A stretch of 64,000 bases of DNA from Pectobacterium carotovorum (GTDB lineage Bacteria > Pseudomonadota > Gammaproteobacteria > Enterobacterales > Enterobacteriaceae), in contig CP066552.1 of the NCBI GenBank assembly GCA_016415585.1, positions 3,410,001-3,474,000 on the forward strand, written 5' to 3'. Of this stretch, positions 30,251-38,274 are shown one piece after another. The notes below the pieces were generated by a model that was given only the letters and a program-made list of their open reading frames with translations, did no database searches and was not told where the DNA came from. A program made the position numbers and the translations under genes. Within the stretch, counting starts at the first letter, position 1, and every line of letters begins with the position of its first letter.

Positions 30251-30286
30251 GTGACACTTTTTCTGCCTCGTTGCACATCGTTAATA
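30251..30286 (+). promoter_or_regulatory. Candidate ECF-sigma promoter of tonB-exbBD
   Basis: GTGACACTTTTTCTGCCTCG followed by TTGCACATC, preceded by an A-tract and TTTCG. It aligns closely with the motif upstream of the pmbA-like gene and of the receptor. It lies about 75 bases before the tonB start. Confidence 0.65.
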
Positions 30287-30359
30287 GAGGTCATCATAGT
30301 TCCGTGTTCAGGACTGGATGAAACGTCCGACACCGTAAGCCAGAGCAGCAGAGGAAAAT

Positions 30360-31241
30360 GTGCAACAGGCATCCGTGCAACACCTTTCGTTAAACGCGTG
30401 CGTCGACGCGGCTCCCGCCGCACGGCGTGACGTCGCCCCCGCACAGCCGTCGCGAAATGTGACGATGGCTGCCCCCGTTCGGGGAGAAATGGGGAAGATC
30501 GCGCTCAGCTTTCTGACGGTCGCGCTGATCCATGCGGGTGTCGCCGCGTTGCTCATCACGCGTACCACCGAATACACACCGATCAATCTGCTTAATCCGG
30601 CAGCCAGCATCAGCATTCAGGCCACGATGGTTGAAGCGCCAGAACCCGAACCGATTCCCGAGCCGTCGCCGGAACCACCCGTGCTGACATCAGAACAGGG
30701 GGAACGTGAAATTGCACCCGTCCCTGAAAAGCCCATCGTTGAGGAGCAGCAGACGCCGCCCCCGACGGTCAAAAAAGAAGTTCACCAGCCGCCGGTGAAG
30801 CCAGTAGTCAAACCGCAGCCCGTCCGACCTAAAACTATCGCCGAGCGTCAGCCTGCGGCTCGTTCTACACCGGAGCCTTCCCCCGCCGCGCCGGAAGCGA
30901 CACCAGGCCCGCTGACTACCGCCAGCAAAGGCAACCTGATGCAGAACAGTCCGGGTGCACAGCCCAAGCAGGTCGCTTCCGTCGGCTGTGTCGTTCCGCA
31001 GCCTGACTACCCTCGCCGCGCCAAACGTCTCCAGCAGGAAGGCAACGTGCTGGTTCGTCTGGTCATTAGCCCAGAGGGACGCTTGATTCGGCACGACATT
31101 GCCCGCAGCAGCGGCTATGACGCCCTCGATCAGGCCGCGATTGACGCCGTAGCGCAAGCGCGCTGTACGCCTTACCGCGAAAACGGACAGGCCATTACCG
31201 TCATGACGGTTCAGCCAGTCAATTTCCGGCTGACTCATTAA
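30360..31241 (+). CDS. TonB energy-transducing protein (locus-specific)
   Basis: 293-residue TonB-like protein: a basic 47-residue N-terminal extension, one membrane helix (about 48-67, IALSFLTVALIHAGVAALLI), a Pro/Glu/Lys-rich periplasmic linker, and the C-terminal TonB domain (YPRRAKRLQQEGNVLVRLVI, followed by a central SGYDALDQAAIDAVAQ). The start GTG 30360 follows a GAGG site. It is in operon with ExbB and ExbD homologs, so it is probably a private motor for the nearby receptor rather than the housekeeping TonB. Confidence 0.92.
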   Translation: MQQASVQHLSLNACVDAAPAARRDVAPAQPSRNVTMAAPVRGEMGKIALSFLTVALIHAGVAALLITRTTEYTPINLLNPAASISIQATMVEAPEPEPIPEPSPEPPVLTSEQGEREIAPVPEKPIVEEQQTPPPTVKKEVHQPPVKPVVKPQPVRPKTIAERQPAARSTPEPSPAAPEATPGPLTTASKGNLMQNSPGAQPKQVASVGCVVPQPDYPRRAKRLQQEGNVLVRLVISPEGRLIRHDIARSSGYDALDQAAIDAVAQARCTPYRENGQAITVMTVQPVNFRLTH

Positions 31242-31319
31242 GAAAGAATCCGCGTTGAAATAGCGCATCCGCCGTTTCGCCGACACGCCCGAATCAGGCT
31301 ATTGCATAAGAGGTCACAC

Positions 31320-32060
31320 ATGAACACGTTAGATATCCACCATTTTTGGCAGCAGGGCGATCTTGTTACTCACTCGGTAGCCATCATTCTGCTCATCATG
31401 TCGCTGCTGTCATGGACGGTCATGCTGCTCAAAGCACGGCAGCTGTTTGCATTGAACAAGAGCGTGCAATACAGCCGCAATACCTTTTGGCAGGCGACCA
31501 GCCTGCAAGAAAGCGTCGAGAAATTTGGCAAACAGCGTTTTAATCCGTTCCGCGATCTGGTGATCGAAGGACATGCGCTGCTGAAACACCCGCACAAATT
31601 CTCTTCCACGCTGGGCGGACACGTCGATCTCAGCGACTGGCTGGTACGCGGCCTGAGCAACACGCTGGACACCAACTCAGGGAAACTGCAATCCGGCCTC
31701 GGAACGCTGGCCTCTATCGGCAGCACCGCACCGTTTATCGGCCTGTTGGGCACCGTATGGGGGATTTTTCACGCGTTGCAAACCATCAACACCATCGGCC
31801 AGCCCGATCTGGCGCAGGTGGCTGGCCCGGTCGGCGAAGCATTGATCATGACGGCATTTGGCCTGTTCGTGGCGATTCCCGCCGTATTAGGGTTCAACGC
31901 CATTAACCGCCGCAACCGTATCGTCCTGCATGCCATGAATCGCTTTGCACACGATCTCCACGCTTACCTGCTGACGGGCGCGCGCGTAGATACCAGCCTT
32001 AGCGACCTGAATAGCCCCACGCGGTATGAAGCGGCTCACCCCGTTGAACGCTCCGCCTGA
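31320..32060 (+). CDS. ExbB-like proton channel subunit
   Basis: 246-residue MotA/TolQ/ExbB family protein with three membrane helices. The core motif SIGSTAPFIGLLGTVWGI and the third-helix region GEALIMTAFGLFVAIPAV are visible. ATG 31320 follows an AAGAGG site. With ExbD it uses the proton gradient to energise TonB. Placed between tonB and exbD homologs in one operon. Confidence 0.93.
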   Translation: MNTLDIHHFWQQGDLVTHSVAIILLIMSLLSWTVMLLKARQLFALNKSVQYSRNTFWQATSLQESVEKFGKQRFNPFRDLVIEGHALLKHPHKFSSTLGGHVDLSDWLVRGLSNTLDTNSGKLQSGLGTLASIGSTAPFIGLLGTVWGIFHALQTINTIGQPDLAQVAGPVGEALIMTAFGLFVAIPAVLGFNAINRRNRIVLHAMNRFAHDLHAYLLTGARVDTSLSDLNSPTRYEAAHPVERSA

Positions 32061-32074
32061 AGAGGAACACCGCC

Positions 32075-32497
32075 ATGAGTATGTCATCCCCGTTTGAAAG
32101 TCAGGAAGACGCGCTGCTTAACGACATCAACATGACACCGTTTATCGACGTCATGCTGGTGCTGCTGATCGTGTTTATGATTACCCTGCCGGTCATTAAC
32201 CACACCGTTAAAGTGGAGCTGCCGCGCGCCAGCGTCGAGAAAATCAAGAAAGATCCGCAGGCCGTGGATATCGCGATTACCGCGACGGGGCAGATTAACT
32301 GGAATAAAGAAGCGGTTGATGATGCCCAACTGATTGCCAAACTCGATGCGGCCTCAGCCGACGGCACTCACCCGAATATACGGCTGTTTGCCGATCAGGC
32401 CGTCGAGTATGGCCGGGTCGCGTATGTCATGACTAACGCCCAACAGCGCGGCCTGAGCAAGATTGATTTCGTCCTGCAACCCGTCAAAACGCCCTAA
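32075..32497 (+). CDS. ExbD-like proton channel subunit
   Basis: 140-residue TolR/ExbD family protein with one membrane helix. It carries the conserved proton-pathway aspartate in NDINMTPFIDVMLVLLIVFM, then a periplasmic domain. It starts 14 bases after the ExbB gene with a GAGGAA ribosome site. Completes the TonB motor of this locus. Confidence 0.94.
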   Translation: MSMSSPFESQEDALLNDINMTPFIDVMLVLLIVFMITLPVINHTVKVELPRASVEKIKKDPQAVDIAITATGQINWNKEAVDDAQLIAKLDAASADGTHPNIRLFADQAVEYGRVAYVMTNAQQRGLSKIDFVLQPVKTP

Positions 32498-32510
32498 TAT
32501 CCTCTTTTTC

Positions 32511-32542
32511 CCTGATGCTTACAGCCTTGTCAGCATCAGGGC
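32511..32542. terminator. Hairpin after exbD homolog
   Basis: CCCTGATGCT and AGCATCAGGG around a short loop, preceded by a T run but not followed by one. It may act as a weak terminator or protect the transcript end. Confidence 0.5.
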
Positions 32543-32606
32543 ACATCATCCAGAACCTATCATCTCTCCCTCATCTAGCCCCTGCGTAAAAAAGTTTCGT
32601 CGCACG

Positions 32607-32642
32607 GTGACGCTTTTCTTTCTTCGTTACACATCATGAGTA
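32607..32642 (+). promoter_or_regulatory. Candidate ECF-sigma promoter of pmbA-tldD-trx operon
   Basis: GTGACGCTTTTCTTTCTTCG followed by TTACACATC, with an A6 tract and TTTCG upstream, as at 30251. It lies about 30 bases before the pmbA-like start. Confidence 0.65.
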
Positions 32643-32670
32643 GAACACTGTCACGCATGGATACCGAATA

Positions 32671-34035
32671 ATGCCTTCTCTTGATGAATCCCCCGCTCTT
32701 GCTATGCCGCAGACCGATACGCTTCAGTCTTTGGCCGGAGACGTGCTGGACTTCGCTGCCGCCAAAGGCGCGAGTCAGGCAGTCGTTAGCGTCTCGCAGG
32801 GAAACCGCCGCACGATCCGCGTCAGGAACGGAGATATTGATACGCTGACGCAAAACCAAAGTCGCTTCCTGTCCGTTACGGTCTATTTCGGCCAGCGCGC
32901 AGGCACCGTTTCTTCTACCTTGTTCAGCAAAGACGCGTTGCAGGATGCCGTTGGTGCCGCCAGCACGCTGGCAAAATACGCCGATGAAGACCCTTGTAGC
33001 GGCCTGCCGGAAACGCAGTATTTTGCCCGTGATATTTACGATCTTGCGCTGCATAACGCTGATACGCTGACGGTTGAACAAGCGCTGTCGCTGGCGCTGC
33101 GCGCCGAACAGGCCGCCAATACCGCACATGAGTATGGCTATAGCGAGAGTACGGAAATCACCTCGCAGCTGGGAGACTTTATTCTGGCAAACTCTGCCGG
33201 TTTTTCGGCAGGCTACCCTACGTCGCTGCACACGCTGTGGAGCCATACAATTGCTCGTAATGATACACAGCGCCAGCAGGGTTTTTGGCACACCACCGCC
33301 AGAGCGCCGTCGCTGCTGGCTCCGCCAGAGGCTATCGGACATACCGCTGCGCAACGTGCGGTAGCACAGTTAGGTGCGCGAAAACTCTCAACCCGCCGCT
33401 GCCCGGTCTTGTTTGATGCCCCCATGGCGCACAGCCTGATTCACCATCTGGTCAGCGCGCTGAGCGGCGCGGCGCTTTATCGCTCCACGTCATTTCTGGG
33501 GCAGTGCCTCGGTGAGGCAATCACCGCACCACATCTGAGCCTGCACGAAAACCCGTTTATTCCTGGCGCACTGGCTAGCGCCTGCTTTGATGCCGAAGGC
33601 GTCGCCGCCTCTCGCCGCCACGTCATTCACGACGGCATCGCACAAGGTTACTTTTTATCAAGCTACAGCGCACGGCGGCTAGGGTTATCTCCCACGGGAC
33701 ATGCGGGTGGTGCCTATAACCTGAGCGTCAGTAGCAGCCAGAACTGCCCCGATGATGACTTGCCGGCGCTGCTGCGCAGCATGCAAAAAGGGCTGCTGGT
33801 GACCACGCTGCTGGGAAGTGGGCTGAATCCGATGACGGGCGACTACTCCCAAGGCGTTGCAGGTTTTTGGGTCGAAAACGGCGAAATTCAGTATCCAGTC
33901 GAAGAGATCACGATTGCAGGCAACCTGAAAACGCTGCTCCTGAGATGCGTGGCACTCGGTGCGGATATCCACACGCAGGGCAACCTCTCCTGCGGCTCCC
34001 TATTGATTGAAGAGATGCAGATCGCTGGGCAGTAA
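32671..34035 (+). CDS. PmbA/TldE-like protein
   Basis: 454-residue member of the TldD/TldE family, most like the non-catalytic TldE (PmbA) subunit. It has the C-terminal family signature LGSGLNPMTGDYSQGVAGFW, then VENGE, PVEEITIAGNL and so on, and no HExxxH motif. In E. coli TldD and TldE form a heterodimer that degrades unstructured peptides, matures microcin B17 and degrades CcdA. This copy is an extra paralog, since it sits in a TonB locus next to its catalytic partner rather than at the housekeeping place. Confidence 0.88.
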   Translation: MPSLDESPALAMPQTDTLQSLAGDVLDFAAAKGASQAVVSVSQGNRRTIRVRNGDIDTLTQNQSRFLSVTVYFGQRAGTVSSTLFSKDALQDAVGAASTLAKYADEDPCSGLPETQYFARDIYDLALHNADTLTVEQALSLALRAEQAANTAHEYGYSESTEITSQLGDFILANSAGFSAGYPTSLHTLWSHTIARNDTQRQQGFWHTTARAPSLLAPPEAIGHTAAQRAVAQLGARKLSTRRCPVLFDAPMAHSLIHHLVSALSGAALYRSTSFLGQCLGEAITAPHLSLHENPFIPGALASACFDAEGVAASRRHVIHDGIAQGYFLSSYSARRLGLSPTGHAGGAYNLSVSSSQNCPDDDLPALLRSMQKGLLVTTLLGSGLNPMTGDYSQGVAGFWVENGEIQYPVEEITIAGNLKTLLLRCVALGADIHTQGNLSCGSLLIEEMQIAGQ

Positions 34036-34072
34036 TCCTCCCACACCGCGTCATAGAAACAGGATCACCATC

Positions 34073-35518
34073 ATGGCAATACACGCTTCCAGAGCGCCAG
34101 TCTCCCCTGCACTGTCGGTATTTTCGCTGGAAACGACGGGGATAACACACGCGCTGAACCACATCATGCAGCGTCAGGTAGACTATGCCGATCTCTATTT
34201 TCAACGCCGCCAGCAGGAAGGCTGGCAGATCGAAAACGGCATTGTGCGTCCCACCGGTTTCAGCCGCGATCAAGGTGTTGGCGTCCGTGCCATCAGCGGT
34301 GAAAAGACCGCGTTTTCCTACACTAATGACCTCCGCCCGCAGGCTATTCTGCAAGCAGCCAGCACTGTAAGAGAAATCAGCCGTCAGGGGCAAAGCGCTA
34401 GCGTGGCATTACCCGCATCGCTACCACACGGCACCACCGCGCTCTACCCATCAAACAATCCGCTACTTGCCGTCACGGAAGAACAAAAACGCCAGTTGCT
34501 GCTTTCTATCGATCGTCAGGCACGAGCACGCGACCCCCGAGTGATGCAGGTAACGGCTTACTTGAATGCCTCACATGAAACCATTCTGATCGCTCGACAT
34601 GACGGTCAGCTCGCCACCGACATTCGTCCACTGGTGAATCTGGTCATCAATGTCGTCGTCGAGCAGCAGGGCCGTCGGGAAAATGGTTCTAGCGGTGGCG
34701 GGCGGCGTCTCGACTACCGATTCTTTGATGACGAGACGGTCAGCCACTGGGTCAATAAGGCTGTTGATCAGGCACTGAATAATCTAGACGCCAGTCCGGT
34801 GCCAGCAGGCACCTATAGCGTGATCCTCGGTGCTGGTTCACCCGGAATTTTGCTACACGAAGCCATCGGGCACGGACTGGAAGGCGATTTTAACCGCAAA
34901 GGCAGTTCCGCATTCTCCAGCCTATTGGGAGAGCGCGTCGCCGCACCGGGCATCACCGTCGTGGATGACGGCACGCTCGCCAACCGACGGGGTTCGTTGC
35001 ATGTAGACGATGAAGGCACGCCGTCGCAGTGCACAACGTTAATCGAAGACGGCATACTACGCGGTTATTTACAGGACAGCCTCAACGCCAGACTGATGAA
35101 TACCGCCCTGACGGGCAACGCACGTCGGGCGTCCTACTCCGCGCTGCCGCTGCCACGGATGACCAATACCTACATGTTAGCAGGACAGTACCCTGCCGAA
35201 GAGGTGATCGCGTCGGTCAAAAACGGGCTCTACGCCGTCGGCTTCGGCGGTGGACAGGTTGATATCAGCAGCGGGAAATATGTCTTTTCCACCACGGAAG
35301 CCTATCTGATTGAAAACGGGCGCGTCACCCGCCCCGTGAAGGGCGCGACGCTGATTGGTCACGGGCCAGAAGCACTGCTGCACGTCGCGATGGTAGGCAA
35401 CGATCTGGCTTTGGATAACGGCAATATCGCGTGCACCAAAGAAGGCCAATCCCTGCCCGTCAGCGTCGGCCAGCCAACGCTTCGCATAGACAACATGACC
35501 ATAGGCGGTTCGCAGTAG
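34073..35518 (+). CDS. TldD-like metalloprotease
   Basis: 481-residue catalytic TldD homolog, the same length as E. coli TldD. The zinc motif HEAIGHGLEGD (HExxxH) is present, with a conserved cysteine near the end (NIACTKEGQSLPVSVG) and the VDDEGTPSQ segment. The start is ATG 34073, 37 bases after the PmbA-like gene. With its partner it should form a chamber that hydrolyses short or unfolded peptides. Its placement after a TonB motor suggests it processes an imported peptide; that is inference. Confidence 0.9.
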   Translation: MAIHASRAPVSPALSVFSLETTGITHALNHIMQRQVDYADLYFQRRQQEGWQIENGIVRPTGFSRDQGVGVRAISGEKTAFSYTNDLRPQAILQAASTVREISRQGQSASVALPASLPHGTTALYPSNNPLLAVTEEQKRQLLLSIDRQARARDPRVMQVTAYLNASHETILIARHDGQLATDIRPLVNLVINVVVEQQGRRENGSSGGGRRLDYRFFDDETVSHWVNKAVDQALNNLDASPVPAGTYSVILGAGSPGILLHEAIGHGLEGDFNRKGSSAFSSLLGERVAAPGITVVDDGTLANRRGSLHVDDEGTPSQCTTLIEDGILRGYLQDSLNARLMNTALTGNARRASYSALPLPRMTNTYMLAGQYPAEEVIASVKNGLYAVGFGGGQVDISSGKYVFSTTEAYLIENGRVTRPVKGATLIGHGPEALLHVAMVGNDLALDNGNIACTKEGQSLPVSVGQPTLRIDNMTIGGSQ

Positions 35519-35588
35519 GCCGTTTCGTCATGGTGCATTGCCTGCTACCTACTCAATTTACTCACGATTTTCTCTGAACGGAGACACC

Positions 35589-36854
35589 ATGTCAGATGCC
35601 ATTATCACTGCCAGCGACACCTCGCTGGATGCGTTACTCACTCATAGCGACAAGCCCGTTTTGCTTGACCTGTGGGCCCCGTGGTGCCAGCCATGTAAAA
35701 CATTGGCTCCTCTGCTGAACACCATTGCCGATAACACCCCCGATAACCTGACGGTGGTCAAGCTGGATGTGGAGCGATATCCGGCATTCATGCAGCGGTT
35801 TGGGGTGCGCGGCATTCCTACTCTGCTGCTGTTTAAAAACGGACAGGAGATTTCACGGCAGATCGGCGTGAAAACGCTGGCACAGCTGCGCGGCTGGCTG
35901 GAATCGCACCAGATTGCGATACAAAACACCACACAGCCGTTGGCAGCCCCCCGCGTAACGTGGGGAGCGTTCTATGGCGATGCGTCGCTACACCGTTTTC
36001 TCCACCAGCGGCTGCGTCAACATGCAGCGGATGGCGATATAGAACACGCATTCTCACCCTATTGGCAGGGCAACAAAGGCTCTGTCTCTGCCGTGCTGAC
36101 GCACAGCGAGGACATTCGCATTTTTGAACGCGTCACCGGGCTACCTGCCGCTCTCGGCCTGCTGTTGGAAAAACTACCGAGCACCACACCTGCACAGGTT
36201 GACGCCCTCTTTGATGCACTCTCTCCGGGAAAAACCGTAGAAGGGGTGGCACTGCAATGGCTACAGCAATGGTTAGACGATGCGGGCAATCCGTGGTCAG
36301 ACTGGCTGGCAGACAGCACTGTAGACGGGCTGCGCAAACAGTGGATTCGTGCGATTTCGCAACGGTTAGCGGGAGAAACCGTGGCAGAAAGCGAATGGAC
36401 AACCCTGTATCAGCAGGCAATAAGTTGGGAAGAGAAAGCCTCCGGCGAACTCGGCCTGGAAAAAAATATTGCGGCAATACTCGCTAGCCTATCGCCGCCT
36501 CCAACCGCATCTGATGTGGATAGCTGGCGAAGCATCAGTGTCACGCTCGGATTCGCGCTGGCGCAGATCATGCAAATTAACGACGGATGGAACAGAGAAG
36601 AACGCGCAACGCCGGATAAACGCTTCCGCTGGTTTAAAGAACAAGAAGACGCCACGCCCAACAAACAGCTAACGGATGAGCAAATTACCGCGCTCCGTAA
36701 GCAATGGCTTCAGGAGAACCCGGATTTTTCCGCGAAAGAGGACGCGTTTTATCAGCGCTATCCACAGTTGTTAGAAGCGCAGAAAATCCCCTTACAGGAA
36801 ACGCTGTGGGAATTGCTTCGCCATGCGCCGACCTTCAAATCACAATTGAGCTAA
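35589..36854 (+). CDS. Thioredoxin domain fused to a C-terminal region of unknown function
   Basis: 421 residues. The first 105 or so form a thioredoxin fold with the active site WAPWCQPCK and the cis-proline segment GIPTLLLFKNG. The remaining 300 residues are helical, acidic and not recognised; they differ in appearance from the TPR region of CnoX/YbbN. No signal peptide, so cytoplasmic. ATG 35589 matches the thioredoxin start. It is the last gene of the pmbA-tldD unit and may reduce disulfides in the ligand handled by the locus. Confidence 0.85.
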   Translation: MSDAIITASDTSLDALLTHSDKPVLLDLWAPWCQPCKTLAPLLNTIADNTPDNLTVVKLDVERYPAFMQRFGVRGIPTLLLFKNGQEISRQIGVKTLAQLRGWLESHQIAIQNTTQPLAAPRVTWGAFYGDASLHRFLHQRLRQHAADGDIEHAFSPYWQGNKGSVSAVLTHSEDIRIFERVTGLPAALGLLLEKLPSTTPAQVDALFDALSPGKTVEGVALQWLQQWLDDAGNPWSDWLADSTVDGLRKQWIRAISQRLAGETVAESEWTTLYQQAISWEEKASGELGLEKNIAAILASLSPPPTASDVDSWRSISVTLGFALAQIMQINDGWNREERATPDKRFRWFKEQEDATPNKQLTDEQITALRKQWLQENPDFSAKEDAFYQRYPQLLEAQKIPLQETLWELLRHAPTFKSQLS

Positions 36855-36920
36855 CACCGCAGCCTGCGTCTCAGGGATAAGGCGCAGACTATATCTAATG
36901 GGCAGGACGCCCCACTGCCG

Positions 36921-37010
36921 TCAACACTCACAGCGTTGTGCATCGAGATCGAGCAACACGATGGTGGCCTCTTCCCGCCAGCGCTTCAGGAGCATTTTTC
37001 TGTCAGTCAA
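36921..37010 (-). pseudogene. tmcA: Remnant of a tmcA 3' end
   Basis: Thirty codons on the minus strand reading LTDRKMLLKRWREEATIVLL... to a stop. The first 14 residues match 12 of 14 in the intact TmcA C-terminus (LTGRKVLLKRWREE) at 40592-40546. The rest differs. This looks like the displaced original end of tmcA, left behind when the 37.0-40.5 kb segment was inserted. Confidence 0.75.
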
Positions 37011-37662
37011 CCAAGTAAACCTCAAGGTAGTTATCGCTCCAGGTTAATTTATGCTGCCTGCTTTTTTCACACTGGATTTAACGTATGTGGTAGCACCAGC
37101 CCGGAACAGCGTCAAAACAATAACCTCACTTAGGGCTGTGTCCATTTAAAGTCAGTAGGATCACTTTCACGTAAATGAACTTTATTCACAACATTCATTC
37201 TTAAATTTTATAACTCTGTGGTTTGGACGTATAGTTTCCATAAAAATATGGAAACTAAATTTATTGAACAATGTAATTCACACTTACAGGAGAATTACAA
37301 TTTATCTATCAATAGATACGTCTTGTTTTTATCGCCACTTATTTCAATGCAAAGTAGAACATTTTTTAGGAAAAATTTAAGGAAACCCACAAACGCGCCC
37401 CTCTTAATACTGTAATAAAATTTATATATTGTTATAAATTTGACCTCTAAAAACGAAAAACATCAGTGTGAAATTTAATCCAAAAAAAGCAAATTACATG
37501 TAATTATAATCAAGATAAAAATAACCAATGATAATAATATCATTATATATAACTCAATTAGAAATGAAAACTTGTCAACACAAATTTGACATCCCTGGCA
37601 TCAGTAATTAACAAATACCTTTCAAAAAAAATTAAATTAAATCAAATTAAATAAATTACAGA
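37011..37662. other. AT-rich stretch without a supported gene
   Basis: About 650 bases, markedly AT-rich from 37.2 kb onward. A 65-codon open frame at 37218-37415 has no good ribosome site and no family I recognise. The first 150 bases are more balanced in composition. This is the left part of the inserted segment. Confidence 0.5.
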
Positions 37663-38274
37663 CTAATCATTACTAGAGAAAATAATTGCAGCTTGTGTGC
37701 GATTATTAACATTTAACCGTCTAAATATTGACTCGAGATGGGACTTAACTGTACCTGCACTAATATTAAGTGAGCGGCTAATTTGTTTATTCGATTTCCC
37801 TGCAGCAATGAGCTCCAGAACTTCTAATTGTCGATCGCTAAGATTAGCAACCTTATTAACATCAGGCTTATTATCATCTTTATTGAAAAAAGTGCGTTCA
37901 GGAAAGCAGACCATTCCTGCAGCAGCCATTTTCAGGACTTGAATTACCATTTCAGCAGGAAGATTTTTAGGAACAATGGCCACCGCACGATGTGCCAAGT
38001 ACAACTCTAACTGTTTCTTATTTACACTATTCATCATAACAACAATGTGGTTATTAGGATTAGCTAATGAAAGTTCGTCTAGTGTTGACACAAAAGTCTT
38101 TGAGTCAACATCACCATCAAGCAATAGCACAGCATCCGGCATGCTTTCTATCGCCCTCCATATGCCATATAGATCATCTGCAACTTTCATTCTTATTTCA
38201 GGCATAACCTTGTTCAATCTAAAAGACATACCCTGAATAAATATTGATAATTTATCGTCAACGATAACATTCAT
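37663..38274 (-). CDS. LuxR-type response regulator
   Basis: 203-residue protein with a receiver-like N-terminal domain (VIVDDKLSIF acid pair, candidate phospho-acceptor in LLLDGD, and VPK) and a C-terminal LuxR helix-turn-helix at about residues 140-200 (LSDRQLEVLELIAAGKSNKQISRSLNISAGTVKSHL). ATG 38274 follows GGGAG. No sensor kinase is adjacent, so it is an orphan. Codon use is AT-rich compared with the backbone, a sign of transfer. Possible targets are the two small membrane genes to the right; unproven. Confidence 0.88.
   Translation of the reverse strand: MNVIVDDKLSIFIQGMSFRLNKVMPEIRMKVADDLYGIWRAIESMPDAVLLLDGDVDSKTFVSTLDELSLANPNNHIVVMMNSVNKKQLELYLAHRAVAIVPKNLPAEMVIQVLKMAAAGMVCFPERTFFNKDDNKPDVNKVANLSDRQLEVLELIAAGKSNKQISRSLNISAGTVKSHLESIFRRLNVNNRTQAAIIFSSND

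Noticed and set aside
30690..31286. 198-codon minus-strand open frame
   Set aside because: Antisense to the TonB proline-rich region, a common source of false open frames.
32575..33354. 259-codon minus-strand open frame
   Set aside because: Antisense to the PmbA-like gene and covering its promoter; no recognisable domain.
37218..37415. 65-codon plus-strand open frame
   Set aside because: No ribosome site, no recognised domain, and codon use consistent with random AT-rich sequence.
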